Assembly (NCBI RefSeq): GCF_001368915.1
Contig: NZ_CSTE01000003.1
Coordinates: 62,001-126,000 of the forward strand
Length of the DNA: 64,000 nucleotides
Reading direction: 5' to 3'
From: Haloferax massiliensis
GTDB lineage: Archaea > Halobacteriota > Halobacteria > Halobacteriales > Haloferacaceae
The stretch's first letter is position 1. Every line of letters starts with the position of its first letter. Below the pieces are notes generated by a model. The model saw nothing but the letters and a program-made list of their open reading frames with translations. It made no database searches and was not told the DNA's origin. Shown piece after piece: positions 52,111 to 61,724 of the stretch. The translations under genes and the position numbers were made by a program.

Positions 52111-52986
52111 ATGGCATGGGAGTTCGAGCGAGTCGCGGGTCCGTTTCGGGCCACCGAGGGTCCGATTTGGGCCGTCGACGCGGTTCGATTCACGGAAATA
52201 AAGGAGCATCAGGTCCTCGAATACGACCCGGAGACGGGACAGACGAGCGTCTACATCGACTCGACCGCCGGCGCGGTCGGCCTCCACGAGGGGCGCGACG
52301 GCGAGCTGTACGCCTGCGAGGCCGAGGGTCACCGAATCGCCGCGCTGACCCCGGACGAACCCGCGTCGGTCGTCGTCGACGGGTTCGATGGGACGCCGCT
52401 CAACGGGCCGAACGACCTCGAAATCGACCGCGACGGGGATATCTGGTTCACCGACCCCGACGACAAGGACCGGGGACTGCTCGGCCACACCTCCGTCTTC
52501 CGCGCCGAGCGGCCGGATGTGGACGCGAACGCGAGCGGCGACTGGCAACTCGTCCACCTTACAGACGAGATGGACCGCCCGAACGGCATCCTCCTCTCGC
52601 CGGACGAGACGCGCCTCTACGTTGCTGAATGCACTTACGGCCCTGACCAAGCGACCGACTTGCGGGCCTACCCGATTCGGGACGACGGGTCGCTCGGCCC
52701 CCGCGAGATACTGCACGACTTCGGCGACCACCGCGGTATCGACGGCATGACGCTCACCGAGTCGGGCGATATCGTCGCCTGCGCCGGCTGGGAAAAGGGC
52801 GGTCCGGGACCGTCGGTTTACGTGTTCTCCCCGTCGGGCGAGGTGCTCGAACGTCATCCGTTCCCCGAGGACCGCCCGACGAACTGCACGCTCGGTGGGC
52901 CGGACGGCTCGACGCTCTACGTCGCGGACATGACCGGCAGTCTCTACGCGGCCGAGACCGACCGCTCGGCGTACGTTCGATTTTAA
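52111..52986 (+). CDS. SMP-30/gluconolactonase-like protein
   Basis: A 291-residue six-bladed beta-propeller of the SMP-30/lactonase group. Visible are TEGPIWAVDA (metal Glu), the GPNDLEIDRDGDIWFTDP segment with the conserved Asn and Asp, and DRPNGILLSPDETRLYVAE and GIDGMTLTESGDIVAC. These are the calcium-binding residues expected of a sugar-acid lactone hydrolase. ATG 52111 (MAWEFERV) is chosen because the fold begins at once; the upstream frame to 52003 adds 36 residues of poor composition. It opens the sugar-catabolic block. Confidence 0.82.
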   Translation: MAWEFERVAGPFRATEGPIWAVDAVRFTEIKEHQVLEYDPETGQTSVYIDSTAGAVGLHEGRDGELYACEAEGHRIAALTPDEPASVVVDGFDGTPLNGPNDLEIDRDGDIWFTDPDDKDRGLLGHTSVFRAERPDVDANASGDWQLVHLTDEMDRPNGILLSPDETRLYVAECTYGPDQATDLRAYPIRDDGSLGPREILHDFGDHRGIDGMTLTESGDIVACAGWEKGGPGPSVYVFSPSGEVLERHPFPEDRPTNCTLGGPDGSTLYVADMTGSLYAAETDRSAYVRF

Positions 52987-53070
52987 CCGAAAAGGGACCG
53001 TGAGGACAGATACGCTGGGTTGTGTGTCGTCGGAACCGAAACCGAACTCGGCGACTCCGACGCGGGCGTC

Positions 53071-53487
53071 TCAGCGGAGCGGTTCGAACGCCTCCAGTCC
53101 CGCTTGGGACGCTTCCATGTCCTCGGACACCGCGCCGCCGCTCGCGCCGACCGCGCCGACGACGACGCCGTCGTGTTCGACCGGGAACCCGCCGCCGAAG
53201 ACGACGACGCGGCCGTTGTCGGTGGTGTGGAGGCCGTACACGTCGCCGCCGGGTTCGGCTCCCTCCTTCAGTTCGTGGGTCGGCTTCTTGACCGCGGCCG
53301 CGGTGTAGGCCTTGTTCTGTGCGATGTTGCTCGCGACGAGTTTCGCGCCGTCCATCCGGCGGAAGCCGAGGAGGTTGCCCTCGCTGTTCGTCACCGCGAG
53401 GTTCAGCGGCACGCCGAGGTCTTCGGCTTTCTCCTCCGCCGCGTCGAGAATCGTCTTGGCTTCGGCTAGCGTCAGCTCTTGTACCAT
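53071..53487 (-). CDS. GlcG/HbpS-like (DUF336) protein
   Basis: A 138-residue member of the haem-degrading/GlcG-like family: LTLAEAKTILDAAEEKAEDL, VTNSEGNLLGFRRMDGAKL and VVVGAVGASGGAVSEDMEAS. Relatives bind haem or small metabolites or sit with glycolate and diol genes; function here is open. ATG 53487 is preferred (MVQELTLAEA); an in-frame ATG at 53523 would add 12 residues. It lies between the convergent lactonase and the glycosidase. Confidence 0.78.
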   Translation of the reverse strand: MVQELTLAEAKTILDAAEEKAEDLGVPLNLAVTNSEGNLLGFRRMDGAKLVASNIAQNKAYTAAAVKKPTHELKEGAEPGGDVYGLHTTDNGRVVVFGGGFPVEHDGVVVGAVGASGGAVSEDMEASQAGLEAFEPLR

Positions 53488-53656
53488 CGACTCGACCGTC
53501 GGCGGCTCGGAGCAAAAACCCACCGCTCACGGGGAGAACCGCCGCTGGAACGGCCACAGACGGCGATACGGCTATCCGAACCGAATCGAACGCCGCGGGA
53601 TCGACTGCGCGGTTTCGCGTTCCCCCGTCGTCGTCGCGTCGGCTTGAACGTACGGG

Positions 53657-55291
53657 TTATCTCGGGAGGGCGTTCCCCGACCGCTCGAACGACTCCACGT
53701 CGCCGGCGTCGGCGGCGTCGATGAGGTCGTTGTTGACGAACAGACGCTCGCCCTCGGTGTCCGACAGCGAGAGGAACGTTCCCGTCCCCTCGGTCGCCCG
53801 CGAGTTCCGAACCGTGATGTCCGTCGTGTCGACGAGCGAAATCGCCGCCGCGTCGTCCGCGTCGTCCGCGTCGTCGTCGCGGTGGGCCTGTCGGCCGACG
53901 AAGCCGTCGACGAGCAGGCCGTTCACGTCCTCGCAGGCCAGCCCGCTCCGGTAGTAGTCTGGCAGGTCGCCGTCGTCGTCCCACTCGACGGTCACGTCGC
54001 GCATCGTCACGTCGCGGGCGTTCTCGACGTGGACGCCGGCGATGTCGTTGGCGAAGATTGGCGTGACGACCGAACTCGGCTGGAGGTCGAAGTTGCCGCC
54101 CACCTCGTCGGCGTGCTCGCTCCCGGTGAGTTCGATGCGGACGTTGTCGAACTCGATAGTCTCGATATCGGAATCCTCGGAGCCGTAGACGAGCGCCCCG
54201 TTCTCGCTTCGCGCGACGATGTTCGAGAAGCGCACGTTCCGAATGCCACCGAGGTCGGTGTCGTCGTCTCGCGGGACCGACGTGACGTAGATGGGCTCGC
54301 CCTTGCCCCACCACGGGCCGGGGAGCATGTTGGAGTTGACGACGATATCGGTGAAAAGCACGTTCTCGACGACGCCCGAATCGCGGTGCTGGATGCCGAG
54401 GCCGCGGTTCGACTCCTGCACGACGATGTTCTGGAACAGGCAGTCGCGAATCGTGTCGTCGGTGCCCGAGCCGAACTTGATGGCGCAGGCGCTCGACCGG
54501 AGCGTGCAGTTCGTCACGACGATGCCCTCGCAGGTCGTCGGCTCGTCGGGCCGCGCGCCGAAGGTGATGCTGTCGTCGCACGACTGGATGGTGCAGTCGG
54601 AGATGTGGACGTTCTTCGTGTCGCCGAGCGCGATGCCGTCGCAGTTCGGGATGAGCAGGTGGTTGAGGATGTCGACGCCGCGGATGTCGACTTCTTCGGT
54701 CCCGTGGAACGACAGCGTCCACGCGGGCATGTCGCGGATGGTCACGTCGCGGACGCGGACGTTCGTGCAGTTGTTGAACCGGAACATCGGGCCGGGCCGG
54801 AAGTCGGGCTTGGCGACGGGCCAGCCCTCGGTCCCCCTCGTCCGCGAGAGGTAGGCGTCTCCCTGTCGCGCCTCGTGGGGGCCGTTCGAGATGAGCGGGT
54901 GCGACGCGCTCTCGTTCGAGTGGCCCTGAATGGGCGTGTCCATCCGCATGAACTCGGTCCCGAGGCCGTCGAACTCGCCCTCGCCGGCGATGGTGACGTT
55001 CTCCACGCCCTCGGCGAGGAAGAAGATGCGCTCGTTGTCGGGGCCGATGAATTTGTCCGTGTACTCGGCTTCGTCTTTCGCGGGACTGACGACTGCGCCG
55101 GCCTCCAGATACAGCGTCACGTCGCTTCGGAGATGGACGGTTCCGACGGTGTACGTTCCGCTGGGGACGGTGACGGTTCCGCCGCCCGACTCCGAGCAGT
55201 CGTCGATGGCCGTCTGGAACGCCTCGGTCTGGAGGTCGTCCGTCTCGTCGGCGTAGGCTGTCACGTCGAAGGCACTCGCTGCGGGTGGCAT
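53657..55291 (-). CDS. Glycoside hydrolase family 28-like (polygalacturonase) protein
   Basis: A 544-residue right-handed beta-helix enzyme. The N-terminus has the pectate-lyase-like start FDVTAYADETDD with GGGTVTVPSGTYTVG. The GH28 catalytic pattern is seen as NCDG (residues 216-219) and DD at 239-240 in QSCDDSITFG, with AIKFGSGTDD later. It should hydrolyse a uronic-acid-containing or other acidic glycan. No signal peptide is visible, so it may act inside on imported oligosaccharides. The C-terminal third has an Asp-rich insert. Its promoter overlaps that of the divergent sulfatase gene. Confidence 0.82.
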   Translation of the reverse strand: MPPAASAFDVTAYADETDDLQTEAFQTAIDDCSESGGGTVTVPSGTYTVGTVHLRSDVTLYLEAGAVVSPAKDEAEYTDKFIGPDNERIFFLAEGVENVTIAGEGEFDGLGTEFMRMDTPIQGHSNESASHPLISNGPHEARQGDAYLSRTRGTEGWPVAKPDFRPGPMFRFNNCTNVRVRDVTIRDMPAWTLSFHGTEEVDIRGVDILNHLLIPNCDGIALGDTKNVHISDCTIQSCDDSITFGARPDEPTTCEGIVVTNCTLRSSACAIKFGSGTDDTIRDCLFQNIVVQESNRGLGIQHRDSGVVENVLFTDIVVNSNMLPGPWWGKGEPIYVTSVPRDDDTDLGGIRNVRFSNIVARSENGALVYGSEDSDIETIEFDNVRIELTGSEHADEVGGNFDLQPSSVVTPIFANDIAGVHVENARDVTMRDVTVEWDDDGDLPDYYRSGLACEDVNGLLVDGFVGRQAHRDDDADDADDAAAISLVDTTDITVRNSRATEGTGTFLSLSDTEGERLFVNNDLIDAADAGDVESFERSGNALPR

Positions 55292-55347
55292 GTACCCGTA
55301 CCGTCGCGGTGGCCTATCTTTATACTACTGGTGGTCGGAGTTCGGCC
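55292..55347. promoter_or_regulatory. Overlapping divergent promoter GH28 / sulfatase
   Basis: Only 56 bp lie between the starts. CTTTATACTAC (55316-55326) reads as a TATA box both ways: TTTATAC is about 27 bp before the GTG at 55348, and its complement GTATAAAG is about 29 bp before the ATG at 55291. Both genes therefore appear leaderless and share one TATA region. Confidence 0.6.
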
Positions 55348-56775
55348 GTGAGTGATGCTCGCCCAAACGTCCTGTTCGTGATGACTGACCAGCAGCGGTC
55401 GGACACGATTCGGGCGCTCGGAAACAGTCGAATCCACACCCCGAACATCGACCGACTCGTCGACCGCGGCGTCTCCTTCGCCAACGCCTACTCGCCGGAC
55501 CCCATCTGCATCCCGGCGCGGCACACGATTCGAACCGGCTGTGAGGCCGTCTCGACGGGCTACCTCGGGAACGAAAAGCGCGACGCGCGACACCTCGAAC
55601 AGCGGTGCGGCCCCTTCCTCGCCCGAAGCATGCGCGAGCGGGGCTACCGGACGTTCCTCGTCGGGAAGTACCACGCCCACCCGCGCGACATCGACCTCGG
55701 CTACGACCACCACCTGAGCTTCGAGGCGTTCCGCGAGGAGACCGGCCACGAGGTCAAGACGACCGCCCGGCAGGGCGCGATGGTCCACCTCCCCCAACAG
55801 AACCGGCTCCCGCCGGACGACAACTACGAGGCGTGGATGACCGACCGCGCGGTCGACCTCATCGGCCGCGACACCGACGAGCCGTTCTTCGGCCTCGTCT
55901 CGTACGAACCGCCGCACCCGCCGTTCGCGCCGTCGCCGCCCTTCGACCGGATGTACGACCCCGAGCGGCTCGAAAACCCGGTGAAAGGCGACATCGAAAC
56001 CGACCACATGGACGAGAAGATTCCCGCCCAGAACCACCACTTCTGGACGACCCGCGAGGGCGGCATCGACGACACCACCGTCCGGGTCATCAAGGCGTAC
56101 TACTACGGCATGATTTCGGAGGTCGACCGCCGCATCGGTCGCCTGCTCGACGCGGTCGAGGCCCGCGACGACGCGGACAACACGCTCATCTGCTTCTTCT
56201 CGGACCACGGCGAACTCCTCGGCGACCACCGCGGCTGGGAGAAGTCGTCGTTCTTCGAGCCGTCGTGTCGCGTCCCGTTCCTCGTGAGCTGGCCCGCGGA
56301 GCTACCGGGCGGCGAGCGCCGCGACGACCTCGTGGCGCTGACCGACCTGTTCGGCATCGCGACGACCGCCGCTGGCGACCAAGAACTCCGCGAAGGCGTC
56401 GATGTGCTCGGGACGATTCGGGGCGACGCGGAGCCGCGCGAGCGGCTGTTCGGCTACCACCGGACGCCGCGGCTCCCGCCGAACTTCACCGGGATGGTCC
56501 GCGAGGGACGCTGGAAGTACGTGTTCATGCGCAACGGCGGCCGCGAACAGCTGTTCGACCTCGCCGCCGACCCGAACGAACTCGACGAGTGCGCCGCCGA
56601 TCACCCCGAGGTCGTCGCCGAACTCCGCGACGCGCTGGCGACGAAGCTGACCGACGCGGGCGCGGACGAGTTCGTCGAGAACGGGACGCTCAGACGCTCG
56701 CCGTACCAGGAAATCGACATGGGCCGGCTCGTCCGCGAGCCGTACCCCGAGGAGCCTGCGGACGTACTGGACTGA
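55348..56775 (+). CDS. Sulfatase (C-type, formylglycine-dependent)
   Basis: A 475-residue alkaline phosphatase/sulfatase-superfamily enzyme: NVLFVMTDQQRSDT (metal Asp residues), and the activation motif PICIPARHTIRTG with cysteine 54 and arginine 58 (C-x-P-x-R), whose Cys must be converted to formylglycine. Later FFSDHGELLGDHRGWEKS supplies more metal ligands. The GTG at 55348 is favoured over the GTG at 55285 because a TATA box lies 27 bp upstream and the fold begins at once. No signal peptide, so a cytoplasmic sulfated sugar is the likely substrate, matching the adjacent glycosidase. Confidence 0.86.
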   Translation: MSDARPNVLFVMTDQQRSDTIRALGNSRIHTPNIDRLVDRGVSFANAYSPDPICIPARHTIRTGCEAVSTGYLGNEKRDARHLEQRCGPFLARSMRERGYRTFLVGKYHAHPRDIDLGYDHHLSFEAFREETGHEVKTTARQGAMVHLPQQNRLPPDDNYEAWMTDRAVDLIGRDTDEPFFGLVSYEPPHPPFAPSPPFDRMYDPERLENPVKGDIETDHMDEKIPAQNHHFWTTREGGIDDTTVRVIKAYYYGMISEVDRRIGRLLDAVEARDDADNTLICFFSDHGELLGDHRGWEKSSFFEPSCRVPFLVSWPAELPGGERRDDLVALTDLFGIATTAAGDQELREGVDVLGTIRGDAEPRERLFGYHRTPRLPPNFTGMVREGRWKYVFMRNGGREQLFDLAADPNELDECAADHPEVVAELRDALATKLTDAGADEFVENGTLRRSPYQEIDMGRLVREPYPEEPADVLD

Positions 56776-56893
56776 CGGACCGGCGTGCCGGTTTCTCCTC
56801 CGCTTTCTCCCCGCCGCCCACCCCACCGTCTGGCCCCGAAATCGCCGGTCCCGCCGTACTTTTATCACCGTTCCGCGTAACCGACTACCACGA

Positions 56894-58024
56894 ATGGAGA
56901 TCAGCGACATCCGTACCATCCGGTTCAGCTGTGAGTCTCACATCGACCCCGACGAGAAGGGCCACGGCCACCCCGGCGAGCCGCGGGAGTCGACGCGGAC
57001 TATCACGCACGTCGTCGTCGACGGCGGTCCCGACGGCTACTGCCGCGGCGGCCACGAGGCGGCCAACGAGTTCGCCAAGAAGCACCTCGTCGGCGAGAAC
57101 CCGCTGTACCGCGAGAAGCTCTGGCAACTGCTCTGCCGGGCCGAGCGACTGAACAAGGGGACGCTCACCGACAAGCGCGTCGCGCCCATCGACTGCGCGC
57201 TCTGGGACATCGCCGGCAAGGACGCCGGCCTCCCGGTCTACCAACTCATCGGCGCGGCCCGCGATTCGGTCCCGGCCTACGGCAGCACGATGGTCGGCGA
57301 CGACGACCCCGACGGACTCGGCTCGCCCGAGGCGTACGCCGACTTCGCCGAGGAACTCGTCGCGGAGGGCTATCAGGCCGTCAAACTCCACACGTGGATG
57401 CCCCCGTTCGGTGACGACCCCGAACGGGACATCGCCGCCTGCCGGGCGGTCCGCGAGCGCGTCGGCGACGATATCGACCTCATGCTCGACGCCCACCACT
57501 TCTACAGCCGAAGCGAGGCCAAGAAAATCGGCAAGGCGCTCGAAGACCTCGACTTCCGCTGGATAGAGGAGCCGATGGACGAACACTCGATGTCCTCCTA
57601 CGAGTGGCTCTCGAACGAACTCGACATCGCCGTCGTCGGCCCCGAGACCGCCGAGGGTCGGATGCACACCCGCGCGGAGTGGATTAAGCGGGACATCGCC
57701 GACATCATCCGCGTCGGCGTCTACGACGTGGGCGGCATCACGCCGGCGCTGAAGGCGGTCGGTCTCTGCGAGTCGTTCAACATCGAGTGCGAGATTCACG
57801 GCCGCGACGCGCCCAACCTCCAACTGCTCGGGACGATGGCGTTCCCCGGTCGGTACTACGAGCGCGGCCTCCTGCACCCGAAACACGACTACGAGACGTA
57901 CTTCCCCGGCCTCGAACACCCGCCGGACGAAATCGACGACAACGGCGTGGTCGAACTCCCGCAAACGCCCGGACTCGGCTACGCGTTCGACTGGGACTAC
58001 ATCGACGCTAACCGCGTCGAGTAA
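56894..58024 (+). CDS. Enolase-superfamily sugar-acid dehydratase
   Basis: A 376-residue mandelate racemase/enolase-superfamily protein. Metal ligands appear in DLMLDAHHFYS (Asp), FRWIEEPMDEHS (Glu) and VVGPETAEG (Glu); AVKLHTWMPP carries the lysine-side strand and CEIHGRDAPN a likely catalytic histidine. It differs clearly from XacD in this window. Likely a dehydratase of a sugar acid from the glycan released by the GH28 and sulfatase genes, after lactone opening by the SMP-30 protein. TTTTATC about 30 bp upstream fits a promoter of its own. Exact substrate unknown. Confidence 0.83.
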   Translation: MEISDIRTIRFSCESHIDPDEKGHGHPGEPRESTRTITHVVVDGGPDGYCRGGHEAANEFAKKHLVGENPLYREKLWQLLCRAERLNKGTLTDKRVAPIDCALWDIAGKDAGLPVYQLIGAARDSVPAYGSTMVGDDDPDGLGSPEAYADFAEELVAEGYQAVKLHTWMPPFGDDPERDIAACRAVRERVGDDIDLMLDAHHFYSRSEAKKIGKALEDLDFRWIEEPMDEHSMSSYEWLSNELDIAVVGPETAEGRMHTRAEWIKRDIADIIRVGVYDVGGITPALKAVGLCESFNIECEIHGRDAPNLQLLGTMAFPGRYYERGLLHPKHDYETYFPGLEHPPDEIDDNGVVELPQTPGLGYAFDWDYIDANRVE

Positions 58025-58173
58025 CCGCGTCGGACGCGACGGCCGGGAGCCGGGACAACCGGCGAGGCCCGTTACGAAACAGAATCGACGGCGGTCGCTC
58101 GCGGAACGCTGCACGCTGCTTTTCGGGTCGGTGATTCAGTTCGACGTTCGGTTCCGGTGGCGGGCCTCCGCGG

Positions 58174-58392
58174 TCAATTGTACGAGCCCCACAGCCGGAG
58201 CAGCAGGTAGCCGCCGATGCCGACCCCGACGAGCGAGATTCCCCAGACGCCGAACATCCCCGCTATCGTTCCGTCGAGGACGAAGCGCGCGAGGAGAATC
58301 ATGAAGACGCCGGCGAGTACGGTCATGATGAAGTTGCGGTTCGACGACGCGGCCTTCCGGAGCGAAGGCACGCGCGATGCGTTGACTGACAT
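58174..58392 (-). CDS. Small membrane protein, unknown function
   Basis: A 72-residue protein with two hydrophobic segments, FIMTVLAGVFMILLARFVL and GVWGISLVGVGIGGYLLL, after a basic N-terminus MSVNASRVPSLRKAASSNR. Codon use is haloarchaeal, and a short AT-rich stretch lies just upstream of the start. Two-helix proteins like this are common next to unrelated genes in haloarchaea. It is not part of either flanking operon, being 133 bp from the ABC ATPase stop. Confidence 0.65.
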   Translation of the reverse strand: MSVNASRVPSLRKAASSNRNFIMTVLAGVFMILLARFVLDGTIAGMFGVWGISLVGVGIGGYLLLRLWGSYN

Positions 58393-58525
58393 ACGTACTC
58401 ACACGGTAGCTCTCCGCACACAAATAGATACTGTTCGCACGGGGGTCGTTCGACCGGCTCGCACGGCTCTTGGGGGCGAAAACGGATGGTTGAAAACCGG
58501 GTCGCGGCGTCCGCGAACGGGTGAC

Positions 58526-59587
58526 TCAGTCGTCGACGATGCTCGGACTATCCCAGTACTCGTGGGTGTCGTCGGCGCGGAAGCACCGCGCGGCGTGGCC
58601 GGTCTCGTCTTCGAACGCGCCCGGGTCGTTGGTCTCGCAGACCTCCCGCGCCTTCGGACAGCGCGGGTGGAAGTGACAGCCGCTGGGCCGGTTCGTCGGG
58701 TCGGGGATGTCGATTTTCCGAATCGGGAGGTCGTCGTCCTCGTCGCCCTCGTAGAGGTTCGGCGTCGCCCACTTCAGCGCCTGCGTGTAGGGGTGCTGGG
58801 GGTCGCCGATGACCTGCTCTATCGGCCCGACCTCGACGATGCGGCCGAGGTACATGACGGCGATGCGGCCGCCGGACTTCTCGGCGATGTACCGGGCGTT
58901 CGAGAGGTCGTGGCTGATGAAGACGTAGGAGGTGTTGAACAGGTCCTGCAGTTCGAGCATCAGGTCCATCATCTCCACCCGGAGGCTCACGTCGAGCGCG
59001 CTGATGGCCTCGTCGGCGAGGATGACGTCCGGGTTCAAAAGCAGCGACCGGACGAGCACGACGCGCTGTTTCTCGCCGCCCGAGAGCTGGTGGGGGAACC
59101 GCTCGACGAAGTCCTCCGCGGGCGTGAGTCCGACGCGTTCGAGGAGCGCGTAGACGCGCTTTCGGCGCTCTTCTTCGCCGAGGTTCGGGTTCCACTTCTT
59201 CAGCGGGAGCATCAGCGAGGTGAGGATGCGCTGGTTCGGGTTCAGCGCGCTGCCGGGGTCCTGATGGATTATCTGGAGCGACCGCCGAATCTCCGAGAAC
59301 GGGATGTCCGGGTCGCCGCCGTTCTTGGCCTCCCAGATATCCTGTCCGCGGTAGGTTATCGAGCCGTGGGTCGGCTCCTGCGCGCCGATGATTGTCTTGC
59401 CCAACGTCGATTTGCCACAGCCGGACTCGCCGATGAGTGTGACCACGTCGTTCTCGCCGATGTCGAGCGAGATGCCGTCGACGGCGCGGACCGTCTGCCG
59501 CTCGCCGAACAGGCCGAGGAAGCCGCTACTGTCGGTGAAGTGGACGGACACGTCGTCCACCGAGAGGATGGAGTCGTCGACGCTCAT
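58526..59587 (-). CDS. Second importer: ABC ATP-binding protein (DppF type)
   Basis: A 353-residue ATPase: Walker A GESGCGKST, LSGGEKQRVVLVRSLLL, Walker B DVILADEAISALDVSLR, and the cysteine extension CHFHPRCPKAREVCETNDP. In Walker B the usual DEPxSALD is DEAISALD. Start overlaps the DppD-type stop (ATGA). The transporter is the last element of the sugar-catabolic block; family 5 importers also carry oligosaccharides, so its cargo may be the glycan fragment used by the neighbouring enzymes. Confidence 0.86.
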   Translation of the reverse strand: MSVDDSILSVDDVSVHFTDSSGFLGLFGERQTVRAVDGISLDIGENDVVTLIGESGCGKSTLGKTIIGAQEPTHGSITYRGQDIWEAKNGGDPDIPFSEIRRSLQIIHQDPGSALNPNQRILTSLMLPLKKWNPNLGEEERRKRVYALLERVGLTPAEDFVERFPHQLSGGEKQRVVLVRSLLLNPDVILADEAISALDVSLRVEMMDLMLELQDLFNTSYVFISHDLSNARYIAEKSGGRIAVMYLGRIVEVGPIEQVIGDPQHPYTQALKWATPNLYEGDEDDDLPIRKIDIPDPTNRPSGCHFHPRCPKAREVCETNDPGAFEDETGHAARCFRADDTHEYWDSPSIVDD

Positions 59588-60672
59588 TTCGACTCACCGC
59601 CCTCTTCGGCCGCCTCCATCGCGGGAATCGGAATCTCGTCGGACACGTCGTCGTGGTAGAAACACGCGGTCCGGTGACCGCTTCCGCGGTCGGCCATCGG
59701 CGGCTCCGCCTCCGCGCAGGACTCGTCGGCCATCGGACACCGGGGCCGGTACGAGCAGCCCGGGATGTTGGTCACCGGGTCGGGCTTCGAGCCCGAGATG
59801 GACTGCATCTCCTCGATGGGCGCGTTCAGGTCCGGCGTCGCGTTGAGGAGCGACCGCGTGTAGGGGTGCGCCGCGTCGTACAGAATCTCCTCGGTCGAGC
59901 CGACCTCGACGATGTCGAACGCGTACATCACGACGAGCCGGTCCGCGAGCTTGGTGAGAAGCGGCAGGTCGTGCGTGATGAAGATAATCGTCAGGTCGTA
60001 CTCCTCTTTGAGCTCCTTGAGCAGCGAGACGATAGAGCGCTGCATCAGGAGGTCGAGCGCGGCGGTCGGCTCGTCCATCACGAGCACCTCCGGTTCGAGG
60101 ATGAGCGCGAGCGCGACGAGCGCGCGCTGTTTCATCCCGCCGGAGAGCTCGTAGGGGTACGAGTCGAGGACGCGGTCGGGGTCGAGATAGAGGTCGCCCA
60201 GAATCTGGTGGGCGCGTTCGAGCCCCGCTTCCACGTCGCGGTTGTGGTCTTCGAGGGTCTCCCGGAAGTGACCACGGACCTTCTTGACGGGGTTGAACGA
60301 GCTCATCGCGCCCTGGAACACCATGGCGACTTCGCCCCAGCGGAACTTCCGAAGCTCCTCTTCGTCGAGGTCGAGCACGGAAATCGGCTCGCCGCCGTCG
60401 GGCGGGTAGTACGTGACCTCGCCGGAGGTCTCCCCCGGGCTGACGACCGCGTTCATCAACGCGGACGAGGTCATGGACTTCCCGCTACCGCTTTCGCCGA
60501 CCATGCCGAGCGTCTCGTTTCGGTAGATGTCGAAATCGACGTTGCGGACGACTCTCGATTCGCCTCGATTGGTCCCGAAGGTGACCTCCAGGTCGCGGAC
60601 TTCGAACACGACGTCTTGGTCCGGGTCCGAGTCGTTCTGATTCGACGTTCGCATTGCTTGGTTGGTAGTCAT
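59584..60672 (-). CDS. Second importer: ABC ATP-binding protein (DppD type)
   Basis: A 362-residue ATPase: Walker A GESGSGKSMTSS, LSGGMKQRALVALAL, Walker B VLVMDEPTAALDLLMQ, and extension CSYRPRCPMADESCAEAEP. ATG 60672 begins MTTNQAMRTSNQND; a second in-frame ATG lies 18 bp later. It follows the permease gene by 27 bp. Confidence 0.86.
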   Translation of the reverse strand: MTTNQAMRTSNQNDSDPDQDVVFEVRDLEVTFGTNRGESRVVRNVDFDIYRNETLGMVGESGSGKSMTSSALMNAVVSPGETSGEVTYYPPDGGEPISVLDLDEEELRKFRWGEVAMVFQGAMSSFNPVKKVRGHFRETLEDHNRDVEAGLERAHQILGDLYLDPDRVLDSYPYELSGGMKQRALVALALILEPEVLVMDEPTAALDLLMQRSIVSLLKELKEEYDLTIIFITHDLPLLTKLADRLVVMYAFDIVEVGSTEEILYDAAHPYTRSLLNATPDLNAPIEEMQSISGSKPDPVTNIPGCSYRPRCPMADESCAEAEPPMADRGSGHRTACFYHDDVSDEIPIPAMEAAEEGGESK

Positions 60673-60699
60673 CGTCTGGTAATAGGTGTTGGCACGGGG

Positions 60700-61722
60700 T
60701 CAGTCCCCGCCGGTCGCCTGCGATTGGTTGTTCTTCGAGGTGCCTTTCTTCGAGGTCTTCGCGTGGCGCGCCCGGAGGCGGACGTTGAACAGGCTGTCGA
60801 GCCCCTGCGACAGGAGGACGAGCCCGAACGACAGCAGGAAGATGCAGACCATGGGCGCGACCATCCACGGGAGCATGTCCGGGCGGGTGAGCGCGTTGCC
60901 CTCGTACGCGAGGTTCATCATCACGCCCCAGTTGAACGTGGTAAAGGGCAGGATGCCGAGGAAGTACAGCCCCACGGACTCGAAGATGATGCGACGGGAG
61001 GTGAGCGCCCCGTTTATCATCACGTACGGCATGAGCTGCGAGAGGATGTCCCGCCGGAGAATCGACGACAGCGGGATGCCCATGATTTCGGACGCCTCGA
61101 CGTAGGACTCCTCGCGGATGCTCAGCACCTGCGAGCGGACGGTCCGCGCCAGCCCGGGCCAGTTGTCGATGCCGAGGAAGACCCCGACGATGTAGGGGTT
61201 CTCGGGCTGGAAGATGGCCGTGATGACGATGATGAGCGGCAGGCCCGGAATCGTGATGACCACGTCGGTGACGGTCATCAGGAACGAGTCGATGCGCGTG
61301 CCGTGTTCGAAGCCGGCGACGACGCCCACGAGGGCGGCGAAGCCGACGCTCACGACCGCGCCCGCGAATATCATCTTGAACATGCCCGGCGTCGCGTGGA
61401 TGAGCTGGGCGTGAATCGGCTGGCCGAACACGTCGGTGCCGAGCGGGTACGCGAGCGACTCGAACGGCGCGGCGAGGACGGGAGCGTCACCGCTGGTCGG
61501 CCGCTCGACGAGCCAGACGCCGACGGTTCCCATGAGGAGGAAAAAGGCGAGAATCGCGCCGCCGACGAGCGCGCGCCAGTCGTCGGCCGCGATGCGCGCG
61601 GGGGCGACGACGTTCATTTCGAGGAATCGCTTTGCGCGGTCGGCCCGCGATTCCGGGTCCGGGTCGATGTCTTCGTCGTAGAGGTCCTTCAGGTCGAACG
61701 AGTCGGAATGTGCTTCGCTCAT
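60700..61722 (-). CDS. Second importer: ABC permease (DppC type)
   Basis: A 340-residue permease with an unusually long N-terminal cytoplasmic lead (about 48 residues, Asp/Arg-rich) before the first helix ALVGGAILAFFLLMGTVGVW. It then has LAYPLGTDVFGQPIHAQL, the DppC-type loop with GTDxxG, and the contact loop EESYVEASEIMGIPLSSIL. The C-terminus is Lys/Gln/Asn-rich. The start is 2 bp after the DppB-type stop. Confidence 0.85.
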   Translation of the reverse strand: MSEAHSDSFDLKDLYDEDIDPDPESRADRAKRFLEMNVVAPARIAADDWRALVGGAILAFFLLMGTVGVWLVERPTSGDAPVLAAPFESLAYPLGTDVFGQPIHAQLIHATPGMFKMIFAGAVVSVGFAALVGVVAGFEHGTRIDSFLMTVTDVVITIPGLPLIIVITAIFQPENPYIVGVFLGIDNWPGLARTVRSQVLSIREESYVEASEIMGIPLSSILRRDILSQLMPYVMINGALTSRRIIFESVGLYFLGILPFTTFNWGVMMNLAYEGNALTRPDMLPWMVAPMVCIFLLSFGLVLLSQGLDSLFNVRLRARHAKTSKKGTSKNNQSQATGGD

Positions 61723-61724
61723 AG

